This document shows, one piece after another, positions 17,829 through 25,812 of a stretch of DNA of 64,000 nt. A program made the position numbers and the translations under genes. Source of the DNA: Candidatus Endomicrobium embiratermitis (lineage in GTDB: Bacteria > Elusimicrobiota > Endomicrobiia > Endomicrobiales > Endomicrobiaceae); the NCBI GenBank assembly GCA_009781315.1, contig WQYI01000007.1, positions 27,826-91,825 on the forward strand, read 5' to 3'. How positions within the stretch are numbered: the first letter of the stretch is position 1; every line of letters starts with the position of its first letter. The notes beneath the pieces are model-generated. The model was not told where the DNA came from, did not search any database, and worked only from the letters and a program-made list of their open reading frames with translations.

Positions 17829-20522
17829 CTATCCTATAAACTCCAGACTTTCCGTAAGCTTTGAAATTTTTACTCCGGCTTCGCTAAGCCTTATACGCAT
17901 TTTTTCAACCTCTTCTTTCGGCGCTCTTGATACGAAAGATTCTTTTGAAAGCATGTTTTCGCATCTTTCTTTTTCCTGCACGGCAAGAGTTATTTCTTTA
18001 TTTATCCTGTTTTTCTCTTTTTCCGTATCTATCAGACCTTCAAGAGGTATGAATATTTCAAAACTGGAGGCGACTGCCATAGCCGAATTTTTGTTTCTTT
18101 TTATATCTTTTCCCAAAATAATTGAGCTTATTTTGGCAAGTTGTTTTATATAGCTTTCATTTTCTTTTACGATTTTCTCTTTAGAATCGTCCAAAACGTT
18201 AAACAAAGCTTCAATATGCACGGCGGGTGAAATATTCATCTCGCTTCGTATTATCCTAATTTTGGTTATTATTTCCTGGATGACGGACATTTTTTCAACG
18301 GCATACCCCTCACCCTGCCCTCTCCCGCAAGGGGCGAGGGTAATAAGGGATGTTTCGGCAATTATCTTATTTTCACTTTTCACTTCCCACTTTTCACTTT
18401 GCCGTAAAAGAGTTTCCCATATTTCCGCGGTTATGAAGGGCATTATCGGGGATATTAATTGCAGGAAAGATTTAAGTATGTAAATTAAAATTTCAAGAAC
18501 TTGTTTTTTTACTTTCAAATCCGTTGAAGTCATGCGGATTTTTGAAAGTTCTATATACCAGTCGCAGTATTTTGTCCAGAAAAAATCGTATAGTTCCCTT
18601 GCCGCGCTGTCCATATCGTAAGTCTCGTAATGAGATATTACTTTTTTCGCCGTATTTTCATATTCCGCGATAATCCATTTGTCGGCAAGTTCCGCAGGTT
18701 CGATATTGCCGTTCAGTTTATCAATTTCCTCCAAATTCATTATGATAAATCTCGAAGCGTTCCATATTTTGTTCGCGAAATTTCTTGCCGCTAAAAACGA
18801 CTCGTCGGAAACCTGCATATCTCTTCCGGGGGCGGCTGACTGAGCCAATGCGAATCTTAAAGCATCGGTGCCGAATTTCTCCATAATACCGAGCGGGTCT
18901 ATTACGTTGCCCAGGGATTTAGACATTTTTTTGCCGCTTTTATCCCTTACTATACCGTGTATAAAAACATGGCTGTAAGGAATGTCTTTCATAAATTCCA
19001 TTCCAAACTGTACCATTCTTGCGACCCATAAATAAAGTATTTCATGTCCCGTAACCAAAACGGAAGTCGGATAAAAATATTTTAAATCTTCATTATTATC
19101 GCCGCTTCCCCAGCCGAAAACGCTTATCGGCCATAACGCGGAAGAAAACCACGTGTCTAAAACATCTTCATCCTGAAGGAACTTCGTTCCTTTACAGGAG
19201 GGGCATTGTTTGGGAGCTTCAAAAGCGGCGATTGGCTCGCAGCCGGGTTTTCTTTGACCGTTTTCTTCAACGCAATAATAAACGGGTATTCTGTGTCCCC
19301 ACCAAATCTGGCGGCTTATACACCAATCTCTTAAATTTTCAAGCCATAAAACATACGGTTTTTTCCACGACTGCGGAACAAAAACCGTTTTTTCTTCATT
19401 TGCCGCGTCAACGGCGTTTTTTGACATTCCTTTGACATTCAAAAACCACTGTTCGGACATTAAAGGTTCTATGGTTGTAGAACATCTGTAGCATCTGCCG
19501 ACAGAGTGAGAATAATCCTCGGTTTTAACAAGAAATCCCTGCGCATCTAAATCAGCTACAACGGCTTTTCTGGCTTCAATAACGCTCAAAGACGCGTATT
19601 TCTCTGGGACATTTATCATTTTGCCCGAAACGTCTATTATTTCTATCAGCTCAAGATTATTTCTTTTTGCTATTTCGTTATCTGTCGCGTCATGCGCGGG
19701 AGTAACTTTTACCGCGCCCGTACCAAAGGATTTATCAACAATATAATCCGCGACTATTTTTATTTCCTTGTTTACCAAAGGAAGATTTATGGTTTTGCCG
19801 ACAACACCCGCATATCTTTCATCGTCCGGAGCAACTGCAACCGCGGTATCGCCAAGCATTGTCTCGGGCCTAGTAGTCGCGACTATTACGTAACCGTCTG
19901 AATCCCTAAAAGGATATTTTATATGCCACAAATTGCTTTTTTCATCTTCATATTCGACTTCTATATCGGACAATGCCGTTCCGCAGCGCGAGCACCAGTT
20001 AACAAGCCTTTTGCCTCTGTATATAAGCCCTTTGCCAAATAATTCTATAAAAGCTTTCTTTACGGCATTCGAGCGGACTTCATCCATGGTAAAAGCCGTT
20101 CTGTCCCAATCAAGCCCGCAGCCGAGTTTTTTAAGCTGGTCTAAAATTATGTCTCCCGTTTCGTTTCTCCACTGCCACATTCTTTCTAAAAACTTTTCCC
20201 TGCCTAAATCGTATTTTGTTTTGCCCTCTTTTTTAAGGAGTTTCTCAACTACGTTTTGCGTGGCAATACCGCCGTGGTCTGTTCCCGGCACCCACAAAGT
20301 ATTGTACCCTTGGAGCTTTTTAAATCTGATTATTATGTCCTGTAAAGTGTTATTTAACGCGTGCCCCATATGCAGAGAACCCGTGACATTGGGCGGAGGT
20401 ATAACTATCGTAAACGGTTTTTTGTTTTTATCGGGCTTTGAAGAAAACGATTTGTTTTCTATCCAATATTTATACCACTTTTCTTCAACATTTTTTGAAT
20501 TATAAACTTTTTCCATATCCAT
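17829..20522 (-). CDS. valS: Valyl-tRNA synthetase with repeat-derived in-frame insert
   Basis: Class I synthetase that charges tRNA-Val and edits mischarged Thr. HIGH motif in PPPNVTGSLHMGHALNNT, editing-domain segment ATTRPETMLGDTAVAV, KMSKS motif in KSGKKMSKSLGN, and the C-terminal coiled-coil arm near EKNRINKEITLAVQEKERC. Between residues ~700 and 745, in the anticodon-binding domain, there is an insert absent from usual ValS. It reads RQSEKWEVKSENK and LAPCGRGQGEGYA, which are translations of dispersed repeats. The frame stays open, so the enzyme is presumably functional. An extended -10 promoter lies upstream. Confidence 0.95.
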   Translation of the reverse strand: MDMEKVYNSKNVEEKWYKYWIENKSFSSKPDKNKKPFTIVIPPPNVTGSLHMGHALNNTLQDIIIRFKKLQGYNTLWVPGTDHGGIATQNVVEKLLKKEGKTKYDLGREKFLERMWQWRNETGDIILDQLKKLGCGLDWDRTAFTMDEVRSNAVKKAFIELFGKGLIYRGKRLVNWCSRCGTALSDIEVEYEDEKSNLWHIKYPFRDSDGYVIVATTRPETMLGDTAVAVAPDDERYAGVVGKTINLPLVNKEIKIVADYIVDKSFGTGAVKVTPAHDATDNEIAKRNNLELIEIIDVSGKMINVPEKYASLSVIEARKAVVADLDAQGFLVKTEDYSHSVGRCYRCSTTIEPLMSEQWFLNVKGMSKNAVDAANEEKTVFVPQSWKKPYVLWLENLRDWCISRQIWWGHRIPVYYCVEENGQRKPGCEPIAAFEAPKQCPSCKGTKFLQDEDVLDTWFSSALWPISVFGWGSGDNNEDLKYFYPTSVLVTGHEILYLWVARMVQFGMEFMKDIPYSHVFIHGIVRDKSGKKMSKSLGNVIDPLGIMEKFGTDALRFALAQSAAPGRDMQVSDESFLAARNFANKIWNASRFIIMNLEEIDKLNGNIEPAELADKWIIAEYENTAKKVISHYETYDMDSAARELYDFFWTKYCDWYIELSKIRMTSTDLKVKKQVLEILIYILKSFLQLISPIMPFITAEIWETLLRQSEKWEVKSENKIIAETSLITLAPCGRGQGEGYAVEKMSVIQEIITKIRIIRSEMNISPAVHIEALFNVLDDSKEKIVKENESYIKQLAKISSIILGKDIKRNKNSAMAVASSFEIFIPLEGLIDTEKEKNRINKEITLAVQEKERCENMLSKESFVSRAPKEEVEKMRIRLSEAGVKISKLTESLEFIG
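18303..18418. repeat. Two dispersed repeats inserted in frame in valS
   Basis: On the coding strand, ACGGCAAAGTGAAAAGT and further GAAAGT-type 7-base units match the element after argC (24655-24706) closely; TAA at the edge there is TTA here, so no stop results. A GTTTCGGC half-hairpin like that at 1126 follows, then a GC-rich palindrome around CCCCTTGCGGG. Together they add about 40 residues. Confidence 0.8.
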
Positions 20523-20559
20523 TATCTTGCACCCTTACACCATATTTGAGTAAAGCGAA

Positions 20560-20568
20560 ATTATATCA
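20560..20568 (-). promoter_or_regulatory. Extended -10 promoter of valS
   Basis: Minus strand TGATATAAT, with TG one base ahead of a perfect TATAAT. No good -35 box is seen, which is usual for extended -10 promoters. The start would be about 30-35 bases before the valS ATG. Confidence 0.5.
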
Positions 20569-20587
20569 AAATTTAATATATTTTTCA

Positions 20588-20680
20588 CAGCAGAAGCTGA
20601 GAAGCTAAGAGGTTGGGAAGTTGGGTAACGACTTTGTCTTTGCTCATCTTCTCACCATCCCATCTTCTCATCTTCCAGCA
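20588..20680. repeat. Inverted-repeat element, GGGAAG family
   Basis: Left arm AGAAGCTGAGAAGC .. GGTTGGGAAG, right arm CATCTTCTCACC .. CATCTTCC, with TAACGAC in the middle. The 7-base periodicity is degenerate. It lies between the divergent valS and MATE genes. The sister copy is 34939-35043. Confidence 0.75.
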
Positions 20681-20688
20681 TTTTATTA

Positions 20689-20694
20689 TATAAT
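20689..20694 (+). promoter_or_regulatory. -10 box placed for a leaderless MATE transcript
   Basis: Perfect TATAAT ending ten bases before the ATG. Transcription would begin within a few bases of the start codon. The -35 region (about 20665) is only a 4/6 match, TTCTCA, and falls in the repeat element. Confidence 0.5.
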
Positions 20695-20703
20695 TAGCGG
20701 ATT

Positions 20704-22104
20704 ATGAATATTTTCAAATATATTTCCAGAAGATGGAACTCTACCGGCGGTTACCTTGAATTTCTAAAAATCGCTCTGCCTCTTATAATTTCAACGGGCG
20801 CGTGGTCTATACAGAGCTTTATCAACAGATTTTTCCTTGCGTGGCACTCGCAGGACGCTTTTGCGGCATGCCTGCCCGCAGGAATGCTTAACTTTTCAAT
20901 AATGAGCATATTTATAGGAACTTTAACTTATGTGGACGTGTTCGTTTCTCAATATTACGGAAAAAAAGAGTATGAATCCATAGGTCCCGGCGTATGGCAA
21001 AGTTTTCACTTGTCTTTTTTGGGAGCTTTCATATTGTTATTTATTTCCTTTTTCTCGGAAAACATCTTCAGCTTCATCGGGCACGCGCCTGAAATAATGA
21101 GCGAAGAAATAAAATATTTCAGGGTTTTATGTTACGGGGCTTTTCCGTCGCTTGCCGCGTCCGCATTATCCGGGTTTTACGCCGGCAGAGGTAAAACCAA
21201 AATCGTTTTATACGTAAGCATTATAGGAATTTTAGTAAACATTCTTTTCGACTATATTTTGATTTTCGGGAATTTCGGTTTCCCCGAACTCGGCATTGAA
21301 GGCGCGGCAATAGCAAGCATTATAGGTTCGGTTGCAATGATAACGATATTTATTTTGCTTGTAACTTCAAAGAAAAACGACAAAAAATACAACACAAGAA
21401 ATTTAAAACCCGATTTTGATTTCATTAAAAGGCTTTTAAAATTCGGTTTTCCCAACGGAGTGCAGTTTTTTTTCGATATGGCCGGCTTTACGTTTTTTAT
21501 ACTTGTGATTGGGAAAATAGGAATGCTGGAATTATCCGCAACAAACATAGCCTTAAATATAAATTTGCTGGCTTTTATGCCTCTTGTCGGATGCGGAATA
21601 ACAACGTCAATTTTGGTCGGCCAGTATCTTGGCAGAAACAAAGCTTCGATAGCCGAAATTTGCGTTCAAACGTCTTTGCATATTGTGTACGCTTATGTAA
21701 CCGTAGTAATTTTAGCTTTTGTGTTTATCCCGGACGTTTTTATTTACCCTTTTTCAAAAGGCTCCGAATCGCTTATAATAGAACAGGTAAAACCTATGGC
21801 TGTAAATCTTTTAAGGTTTGTGGCTTTATATTCGATATTCGACCCGATGAACATAATTTTTTCCTCTGCCATTAAAGGAGCCGGAGACACGGCGTTCGTG
21901 ATGAAACTTCTTGTGATTTCGTCAATTTTTGTCGCCGCGATACCGGTTTACTTTATAGTCGTAATTTTTAAACTCGGCTTATACGCGGGCTGGAGCGTTT
22001 TAGTGGTATATGTTTTGGCGCTCGCGATACCTTTTTATTTGAGATATAAAAGCGGTAAATGGAAAAGAATGCGCGTTATAAAAATGGATATAATAGACGG
22101 ATGA
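20704..22104 (+). CDS. MATE family multidrug/Na+ exporter
   Basis: About twelve membrane helices in two similar halves, as in MATE exporters: residues 20-230 (LKIALPLIISTGAWSIQSF, FVSQYYGKKEY, GFYAGRGKTK) and 240-455 (KFGFPNGVQFFFDMAGF, LVGQYLGRNK, IKGAGDTAFVMK). The paired AALP/Q-YYG/GQxLG positions support the family. The substrate cannot be told from the sequence. There is no Shine-Dalgarno ahead of the ATG, and a TATAAT box lies so close that the mRNA may be leaderless. Confidence 0.88.
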   Translation: MNIFKYISRRWNSTGGYLEFLKIALPLIISTGAWSIQSFINRFFLAWHSQDAFAACLPAGMLNFSIMSIFIGTLTYVDVFVSQYYGKKEYESIGPGVWQSFHLSFLGAFILLFISFFSENIFSFIGHAPEIMSEEIKYFRVLCYGAFPSLAASALSGFYAGRGKTKIVLYVSIIGILVNILFDYILIFGNFGFPELGIEGAAIASIIGSVAMITIFILLVTSKKNDKKYNTRNLKPDFDFIKRLLKFGFPNGVQFFFDMAGFTFFILVIGKIGMLELSATNIALNINLLAFMPLVGCGITTSILVGQYLGRNKASIAEICVQTSLHIVYAYVTVVILAFVFIPDVFIYPFSKGSESLIIEQVKPMAVNLLRFVALYSIFDPMNIIFSSAIKGAGDTAFVMKLLVISSIFVAAIPVYFIVVIFKLGLYAGWSVLVVYVLALAIPFYLRYKSGKWKRMRVIKMDIIDG

Positions 22105-22111
22105 AAATTTT

Positions 22112-22207
22112 AACGACAGAAGATTAGATGCATAGATGCATGGACGCATGGCAAAAACAAAAGCTGTTACTATGCATCAATGCATCCAAACTTCCATGCA
22201 TCTGCAG
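22112..22207. repeat. Inverted-repeat element, GATGCAT family
   Basis: Edge TAACGACAGAAGATTAGATGC, arms of GATGCAT/GACGCAT units, core AGCTGTTAC then TATGCATC. It lies just after the MATE stop codon. Confidence 0.75.
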
Positions 22208-22244
22208 TTAAAGTGTAGACGGTTAAAAACTTTTATAAGTTTTG

Positions 22245-22250
22245 TATAAT
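22245..22250 (+). promoter_or_regulatory. -10 box of tRNA-Leu
   Basis: TATAAT eleven bases before the mature 5' end. The -35 candidate TTAAAA (about 22223) is weak. Confidence 0.4.
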
Positions 22251-22261
22251 ATGTAAACAAC

Positions 22262-22344
22262 GCTGAGGTGGTGGAACGGCAGACACGCAGGTCTCAGAAG
22301 CCTGTGCCCGCAAGGGTGTGTGGGTTCAAATCCCGTCCTCAGCA
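22262..22344 (+). tRNA. tRNA-Leu (CAG anticodon)
   Basis: Class II tRNA: acceptor GCTGAGG/CCTCAGC, anticodon loop CTCAGAA, a long variable arm (GTGCCCGCAAGGGTGTG region) and T-arm GGGTTCAAATCCC. CCA is not encoded. Confidence 0.95.
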
Positions 22345-22354
22345 AATAAAAATA

Positions 22355-22380
22355 ACCGCGTTTTTTATGCGGTTTTTTTT
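22355..22380 (+). terminator. Terminator of tRNA-Leu
   Basis: ACCGC stem, loop GTTTTTTAT, GCGGT, then an eight-base T-run. Confidence 0.8.
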
Positions 22381-22393
22381 ATTTCTATTGGTT

Positions 22394-22498
22394 GGGATTT
22401 GAAGCCGACCCGAGCGCCCGCGAAGAGCGGGAATAAAGCGAGGGCGGCCGGCTCTGAGGAGGAGCGCTAGCGACGGCTGAAGAGAAATCCCGTCCTCA
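22394..22498. repeat. GC-rich tRNA-associated element next to tRNA-Leu
   Basis: Opens with GGGATTTGAA, an inverted copy of the tRNA-Leu T-arm, and ends with AAATCCCGTCCTCA (22485-22498), a 14-base exact direct copy of the tRNA-Leu 3' end (22328-22341). The interior is far richer in GC than its surroundings and includes the hairpin CCCGC-gaaga-GCGGG. It shares GGAATAA..CGAGG with the element beside tRNA-Ser (63682-63799). Confidence 0.65.
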
Positions 22499-22549
22499 TC
22501 ATTTTTATTTCCGCTTTTGAATTTGTTGTTAATTGTAACAGTTCTTTAT

Positions 22550-22602
22550 AAAACAAAAAAAGCAAGACTCTTAATATTTAAGAATCTTGCTTTTTTTGTT
22601 TT
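22550..22602. terminator. Long bidirectional terminator hairpin
   Basis: A 25-base stem with one mismatch and a 3-base loop: AAAACAAAAAAAGCAAGACT on one side and its complement on the other, with A-run and T-run flanks. It ends the pilin transcript and blocks transcription from tRNA-Leu. Confidence 0.85.
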
Positions 22603-22611
22603 ATTCGGATA

Positions 22612-23007
22612 TTACGGACTTACCTTTGCAGGATTAGCCACATCATATTCTAAAACTACATTATCCGGACCACCGCTAGCTGTAACCGTAAACTTAGTCG
22701 CGCCAGCGCTATTACCGGAAAGTTTAAAACTTCTATAATTTTTATTTCTTCTAAGGTCTATACCCAAATCATCATTTTGAGAATCAGTAGCTATTGCACC
22801 GGTAGCACCAACAGGCCACCAATCACCGGTACGTTCTTTCCATATTTCCATCGCAGACGCGACTTCTCTAACTACTTGTCTGCCTTCTTCAAGTTTGGCA
22901 TTTCTTACATGACGGCTGTACAACGTACCGCCAATCACAGACAAAATACCTACTATTACGATGACAATTATCAACTCGACAAGCGTAAAACCAAAATTTT
23001 TTTTCAT
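22612..23007 (-). CDS. Type IV pilin-like protein
   Basis: Short positively charged leader MKKNFG followed by FTLVELIIVIVIVGILSVIG, the prepilin peptidase site with Glu5 and the hydrophobic helix of type IV pilins and pseudopilins. The head (~100 residues) has no cysteine pair and ends in a beta-rich stretch. An AGG ribosome site precedes the ATG. It could be a major pilin or a type II secretion pseudopilin; no pilus assembly genes are in this window to decide. It follows three secreted-protein genes in the same direction. Confidence 0.88.
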   Translation of the reverse strand: MKKNFGFTLVELIIVIVIVGILSVIGGTLYSRHVRNAKLEEGRQVVREVASAMEIWKERTGDWWPVGATGAIATDSQNDDLGIDLRRNKNYRSFKLSGNSAGATKFTVTASGGPDNVVLEYDVANPAKVSP

Positions 23008-23029
23008 ATTTACCTGCCCGTGAAGCTTT

Positions 23030-23503
23030 TTATTTTACGGCAAAAGTGTCTCTTTTCAAGACATTTCCGTCCGCGTCAACAACCTCGACCGACATATCGG
23101 AAAGCCCGGGATAAAGAGTTTTGCTGCTCCAGGTTCTGAAAGACGGAGTAGTTACATTAAGCGCTACTTCGCCTATCACGGTATCTCCGGAATACCATAC
23201 GTGCTTTACTTCGGCGGGTTCTTTAGCTCCTTCAATTCTTGTCCAATAATAAACTTTTTCAATGTCTCTTGAAAATTCCGCAGACGCACCTTCAGGCTGT
23301 CTGTCCGCAATAGCCGTACAAACCGCCGAATCCGAAACTTTTAAATCGCTTTGCCGCGCCGAGCCCGAATCTTTCGAAACATTTTCCTGTTCCTGTTCAA
23401 CAACTACAACCATCGAGTCCGAATCCTGCTGTTCCTGCGCAAATACATATGACCCCGCAGCCGCGACAATCGCAAAAGCCAACGCCAAACCTAATTTTTT
23501 CAT
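23030..23503 (-). CDS. Secreted DUF2914 protein
   Basis: Signal peptide (LALAFAIVAAAGSYVFA), an acidic Glu/Asp/Ser-rich linker of about 50 residues, then a compact beta domain with KVYYWTRIEGAKEPAEVKHV, FRTWSSKTLYPG and DMSVEVVDADGNVLKRDTF, the pattern of DUF2914. The function of that domain is not known to me. A strong GGGAGGAAG ribosome site precedes the ATG. It lies between the pilin and another secreted gene, so a part in the cell surface is likely. Confidence 0.75.
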   Translation of the reverse strand: MKKLGLALAFAIVAAAGSYVFAQEQQDSDSMVVVVEQEQENVSKDSGSARQSDLKVSDSAVCTAIADRQPEGASAEFSRDIEKVYYWTRIEGAKEPAEVKHVWYSGDTVIGEVALNVTTPSFRTWSSKTLYPGLSDMSVEVVDADGNVLKRDTFAVK

Positions 23504-23523
23504 TCTTTCTTCCTCCCTTTCTT

Positions 23524-24024
23524 TTACCTAACGTCTATTCTTTCGGAAACTTCGTTTCCAGTATTCACGTCCGTTCCGTAAATCGTATAAAATGAAACTC
23601 TGGGAATGCCTATAAGATTGCTTCTGGCGGAAACATATACCTTTGTAAGAAATACTTCCTCTCCATTGATTAAAATTTTTGCTTTCGGCTCGCCGTTTAC
23701 CATAAAAACTTTAATGTTTCTGTCCGGCACGGCATTAAGAGCCAAATCAAAATATCCGCCTTCATTATATTTCACCGTAAAACCGAAAGCCCTTCTCTCA
23801 AAGGAGCTAAGTTCGGCTCTTTGTCCTCTGCTCGCATGCAAAATCCAATAAACATCTATCGGATTTTTTGAATCAATAACCCCGTTGTTTACATTAGCGT
23901 CGTATTGGACAATATTCGTATTTTTATTCCTTTCTATGTGAAAAAGCCCGTATGAATTTCGCGCATACAAAGACGGAACCATTAAAACAACCAATAAAAA
24001 ACCGGCAATTAAACTTTTTTTCAT
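23524..24024 (-). CDS. Secreted DUF4833 protein
   Basis: Signal peptide (LIAGFLLVVLMVPSLYA) followed by GLFHIERNKNTNIVQYDANV, NPIDVYWILHA and ELSSFERRAFGFTVKYN, the conserved start of the DUF4833 family. No enzymatic motif is visible. It sits 20 bases upstream of the DUF2914 gene in the same orientation, and both are probably in one transcript. Confidence 0.72.
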   Translation of the reverse strand: MKKSLIAGFLLVVLMVPSLYARNSYGLFHIERNKNTNIVQYDANVNNGVIDSKNPIDVYWILHASRGQRAELSSFERRAFGFTVKYNEGGYFDLALNAVPDRNIKVFMVNGEPKAKILINGEEVFLTKVYVSARSNLIGIPRVSFYTIYGTDVNTGNEVSERIDVR

Positions 24025-24077
24025 ATCAATATACGTATAATTTTAGCTTATTATTTTTACTCTTTCAAGCATTTGCT

Positions 24078-24650
24078 TTATTTTTTCTTTTTATTTTTCT
24101 TTGACGGCTTTTCTTTTTCTTTAAGAGCTTTATTTTCAGCTTCAATATTTACTTTGCTGCCGATAATCATTGTCTCTATATTTTCGCCGGTATATTTTGC
24201 TTTTTTAGCGGCGGACAGCCATTTTAAAGCTTCCGAATAATTTTTCTTTAAAGATTGTCCGCCTTTATAATACAAAACTCCCAGATTATACTGTGCTCTG
24301 GCGTAACCGCTTTCCGCTGATTTAGTCAGCCATTTTAATCCGGAGTCAAAATCCTGTTTTACCGTTTCGCTCCCTTCAAAATATAATTTCGACAAAACAT
24401 ACTGGGCTTTTCCGAAACCGTTTTCCGCAGATTTCATAAGCCATTTAAGAGACTCTTTTTCATCCTGCTTGTAAGCGTAAACCATGCTTAACTCGTATTG
24501 CGCGCCTCTGTCGTTATTTTCAGCGTCTTTTTTTAAGTCGGCTATATCGGACGCGGAATTAAGATTTACCGGACCTTTTTTAGCAAAAGACAAGTCGCAG
24601 AAAAATAACACTAAAGCAAATACAAATAACACGATTATTCTATTTATCAT
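24078..24650 (-). CDS. Secreted Sel1-repeat protein
   Basis: Signal peptide, then three Sel1-type helical repeats with the AxGxxxAQYxL..Y pattern: RGAQYELSMVYAY, KAQYVLSKLYFEG and RAQYNLGVLYYKGG, each with ALKWL or SLKWL helices. The C-terminus is a lysine-rich tail (KPSKKNKKKK). Such repeats bind partner proteins; the partner is unknown. An AAGGATA ribosome site is present. Confidence 0.85.
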   Translation of the reverse strand: MINRIIVLFVFALVLFFCDLSFAKKGPVNLNSASDIADLKKDAENNDRGAQYELSMVYAYKQDEKESLKWLMKSAENGFGKAQYVLSKLYFEGSETVKQDFDSGLKWLTKSAESGYARAQYNLGVLYYKGGQSLKKNYSEALKWLSAAKKAKYTGENIETMIIGSKVNIEAENKALKEKEKPSKKNKKKK

Positions 24651-24654
24651 TCAA

Positions 24655-24706
24655 TATCCTTTGCCGTTATTTTCACTTTTCACTCTCAACTTTTCACTTT
24701 GCCGTT
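24655..24706. repeat. Single-arm copy, GAAAGT family
   Basis: On the minus strand the argC stop codon TAA is part of TAACGGCAAAGTGAAAAG, which continues in GAAAGT-type 7-base units and ends in another TAACGGC. No inverted second arm. Nearly identical to the piece inserted in valS. Confidence 0.75.
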
Positions 24707-25727
24707 ATAAAAGTCCTTCCGACTCTTTCAGCCCGAACATAATGTTCATATTTTGAACAGCTTGTCCCGAAGCGCCTTTAACTAAATTATCTATAACAGA
24801 AACTATGATAAGCCTGTTTGCCCTTTCATCAACTTTCATTCCTATTTCACAATAGTTTGTATTTACCGCTTCCGCAATGCCCGGCATAATATCTTCGTCT
24901 AAAATTTTTATAAACGTTTTTCCTTTATAAAATTCTTTATACAAATCTATAATTTCCGCCGTGGAAATTTTCTTTTTCAGATTTACGTATATTGTGGAAA
25001 GCATACCCCTTTCCACGGGCATGATATGCGGAGTAAAACTTACGGTAATATCCTGAGACGACAGGATTGAAAGTTCCTGCTCAATTTCAGGTATATGCCT
25101 GTGTCCTCCCGCGATTTTGTAAGCCCTGAAATTAGGATGCTCTTTTTCGTAATATTCCCGCGTGCTTTTTCTGCCTGCGCCGGATATTCCGCTTTTGGAA
25201 TCGATTATTATTCCTTTCAAATCGATTATACCGTTCTTTACCGCCGGAGCGCAGCCTAAAATAATCGTCGTGGGATAACAGCCCGGATTTGCTATAAGCG
25301 CCGCCGTTTTTATTTTGTCCGCGTTAAGTTCGGACAAACCGTATACGGCTTTGTCTATAAACTCTTTTGCCGTGTGATTTACTTTATACCACTTTTCGTA
25401 CACATCGGGTTTATTAAGCCTGAAATCCGCGGACAAGTCTATGACTTTGACGCCGGCGTTTAAAAGCTGCGGAACGACTTCAAAAGCTATCGAATGCGGC
25501 AAGGCAAGAAAAACCGCGTCGCAGGTTTTCGCGATTTTTTGCGCGTCAAGAGGTTCGATTTTTAAGTTTAAACCGGAAAATTGCGGATAAATGTCTTTTA
25601 AATCTCTTATTTCAGACGCTGCCCGTCCGTAAAGACCCGATATTTTAACGCTTGGATGTTTGGATAAAATTTTTAAAAGTTCTTCCCCCGTATAACCGGT
25701 TATGCCTATAATGCCCGCTTTAATCAT
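24705..25727 (-). CDS. argC: N-acetyl-gamma-glutamyl-phosphate reductase
   Basis: NADPH-dependent third step of arginine synthesis. N-terminal Rossmann motif [14 protein letters not shown], catalytic cysteine in [13 protein letters not shown], substrate segment [11 protein letters not shown], and C-terminal [17 protein letters not shown]. Length 340 is normal. The chosen ATG has GGAG six bases ahead; an earlier in-frame start lies in repeat DNA. No other arg genes are in the window. The stop codon TAA is the first part of a repeat element. Confidence 0.95.
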   Translation of the reverse strand: MIKAGIIGITGYTGEELLKILSKHPSVKISGLYGRAASEIRDLKDIYPQFSGLNLKIEPLDAQKIAKTCDAVFLALPHSIAFEVVPQLLNAGVKVIDLSADFRLNKPDVYEKWYKVNHTAKEFIDKAVYGLSELNADKIKTAALIANPGCYPTTIILGCAPAVKNGIIDLKGIIIDSKSGISGAGRKSTREYYEKEHPNFRAYKIAGGHRHIPEIEQELSILSSQDITVSFTPHIMPVERGMLSTIYVNLKKKISTAEIIDLYKEFYKGKTFIKILDEDIMPGIAEAVNTNYCEIGMKVDERANRLIIVSVIDNLVKGASGQAVQNMNIMFGLKESEGLL

Positions 25728-25737
25728 AAAATTCTCC

Positions 25738-25812
25738 AAAATTAACAAATAACAATTTACAAATTACAATTAACAGCAACGTAAGTTTTTAATTGTTATC
25801 TGTAAATTGTTC
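25738..25812. repeat. Inverted-repeat element, AATTAAC family
   Basis: AATTAAC/AAATAAC/AATTTAC units on the left, the complement on the right. The right arm encodes the end of rsmI (..QFTDNN, stop). Confidence 0.75.

Noticed and set aside
22112..22207. A CRISPR-like array in the GATGCAT repeats
   Set aside because: Units are 7 bases, inverted and degenerate, with no spacers and no cas genes.
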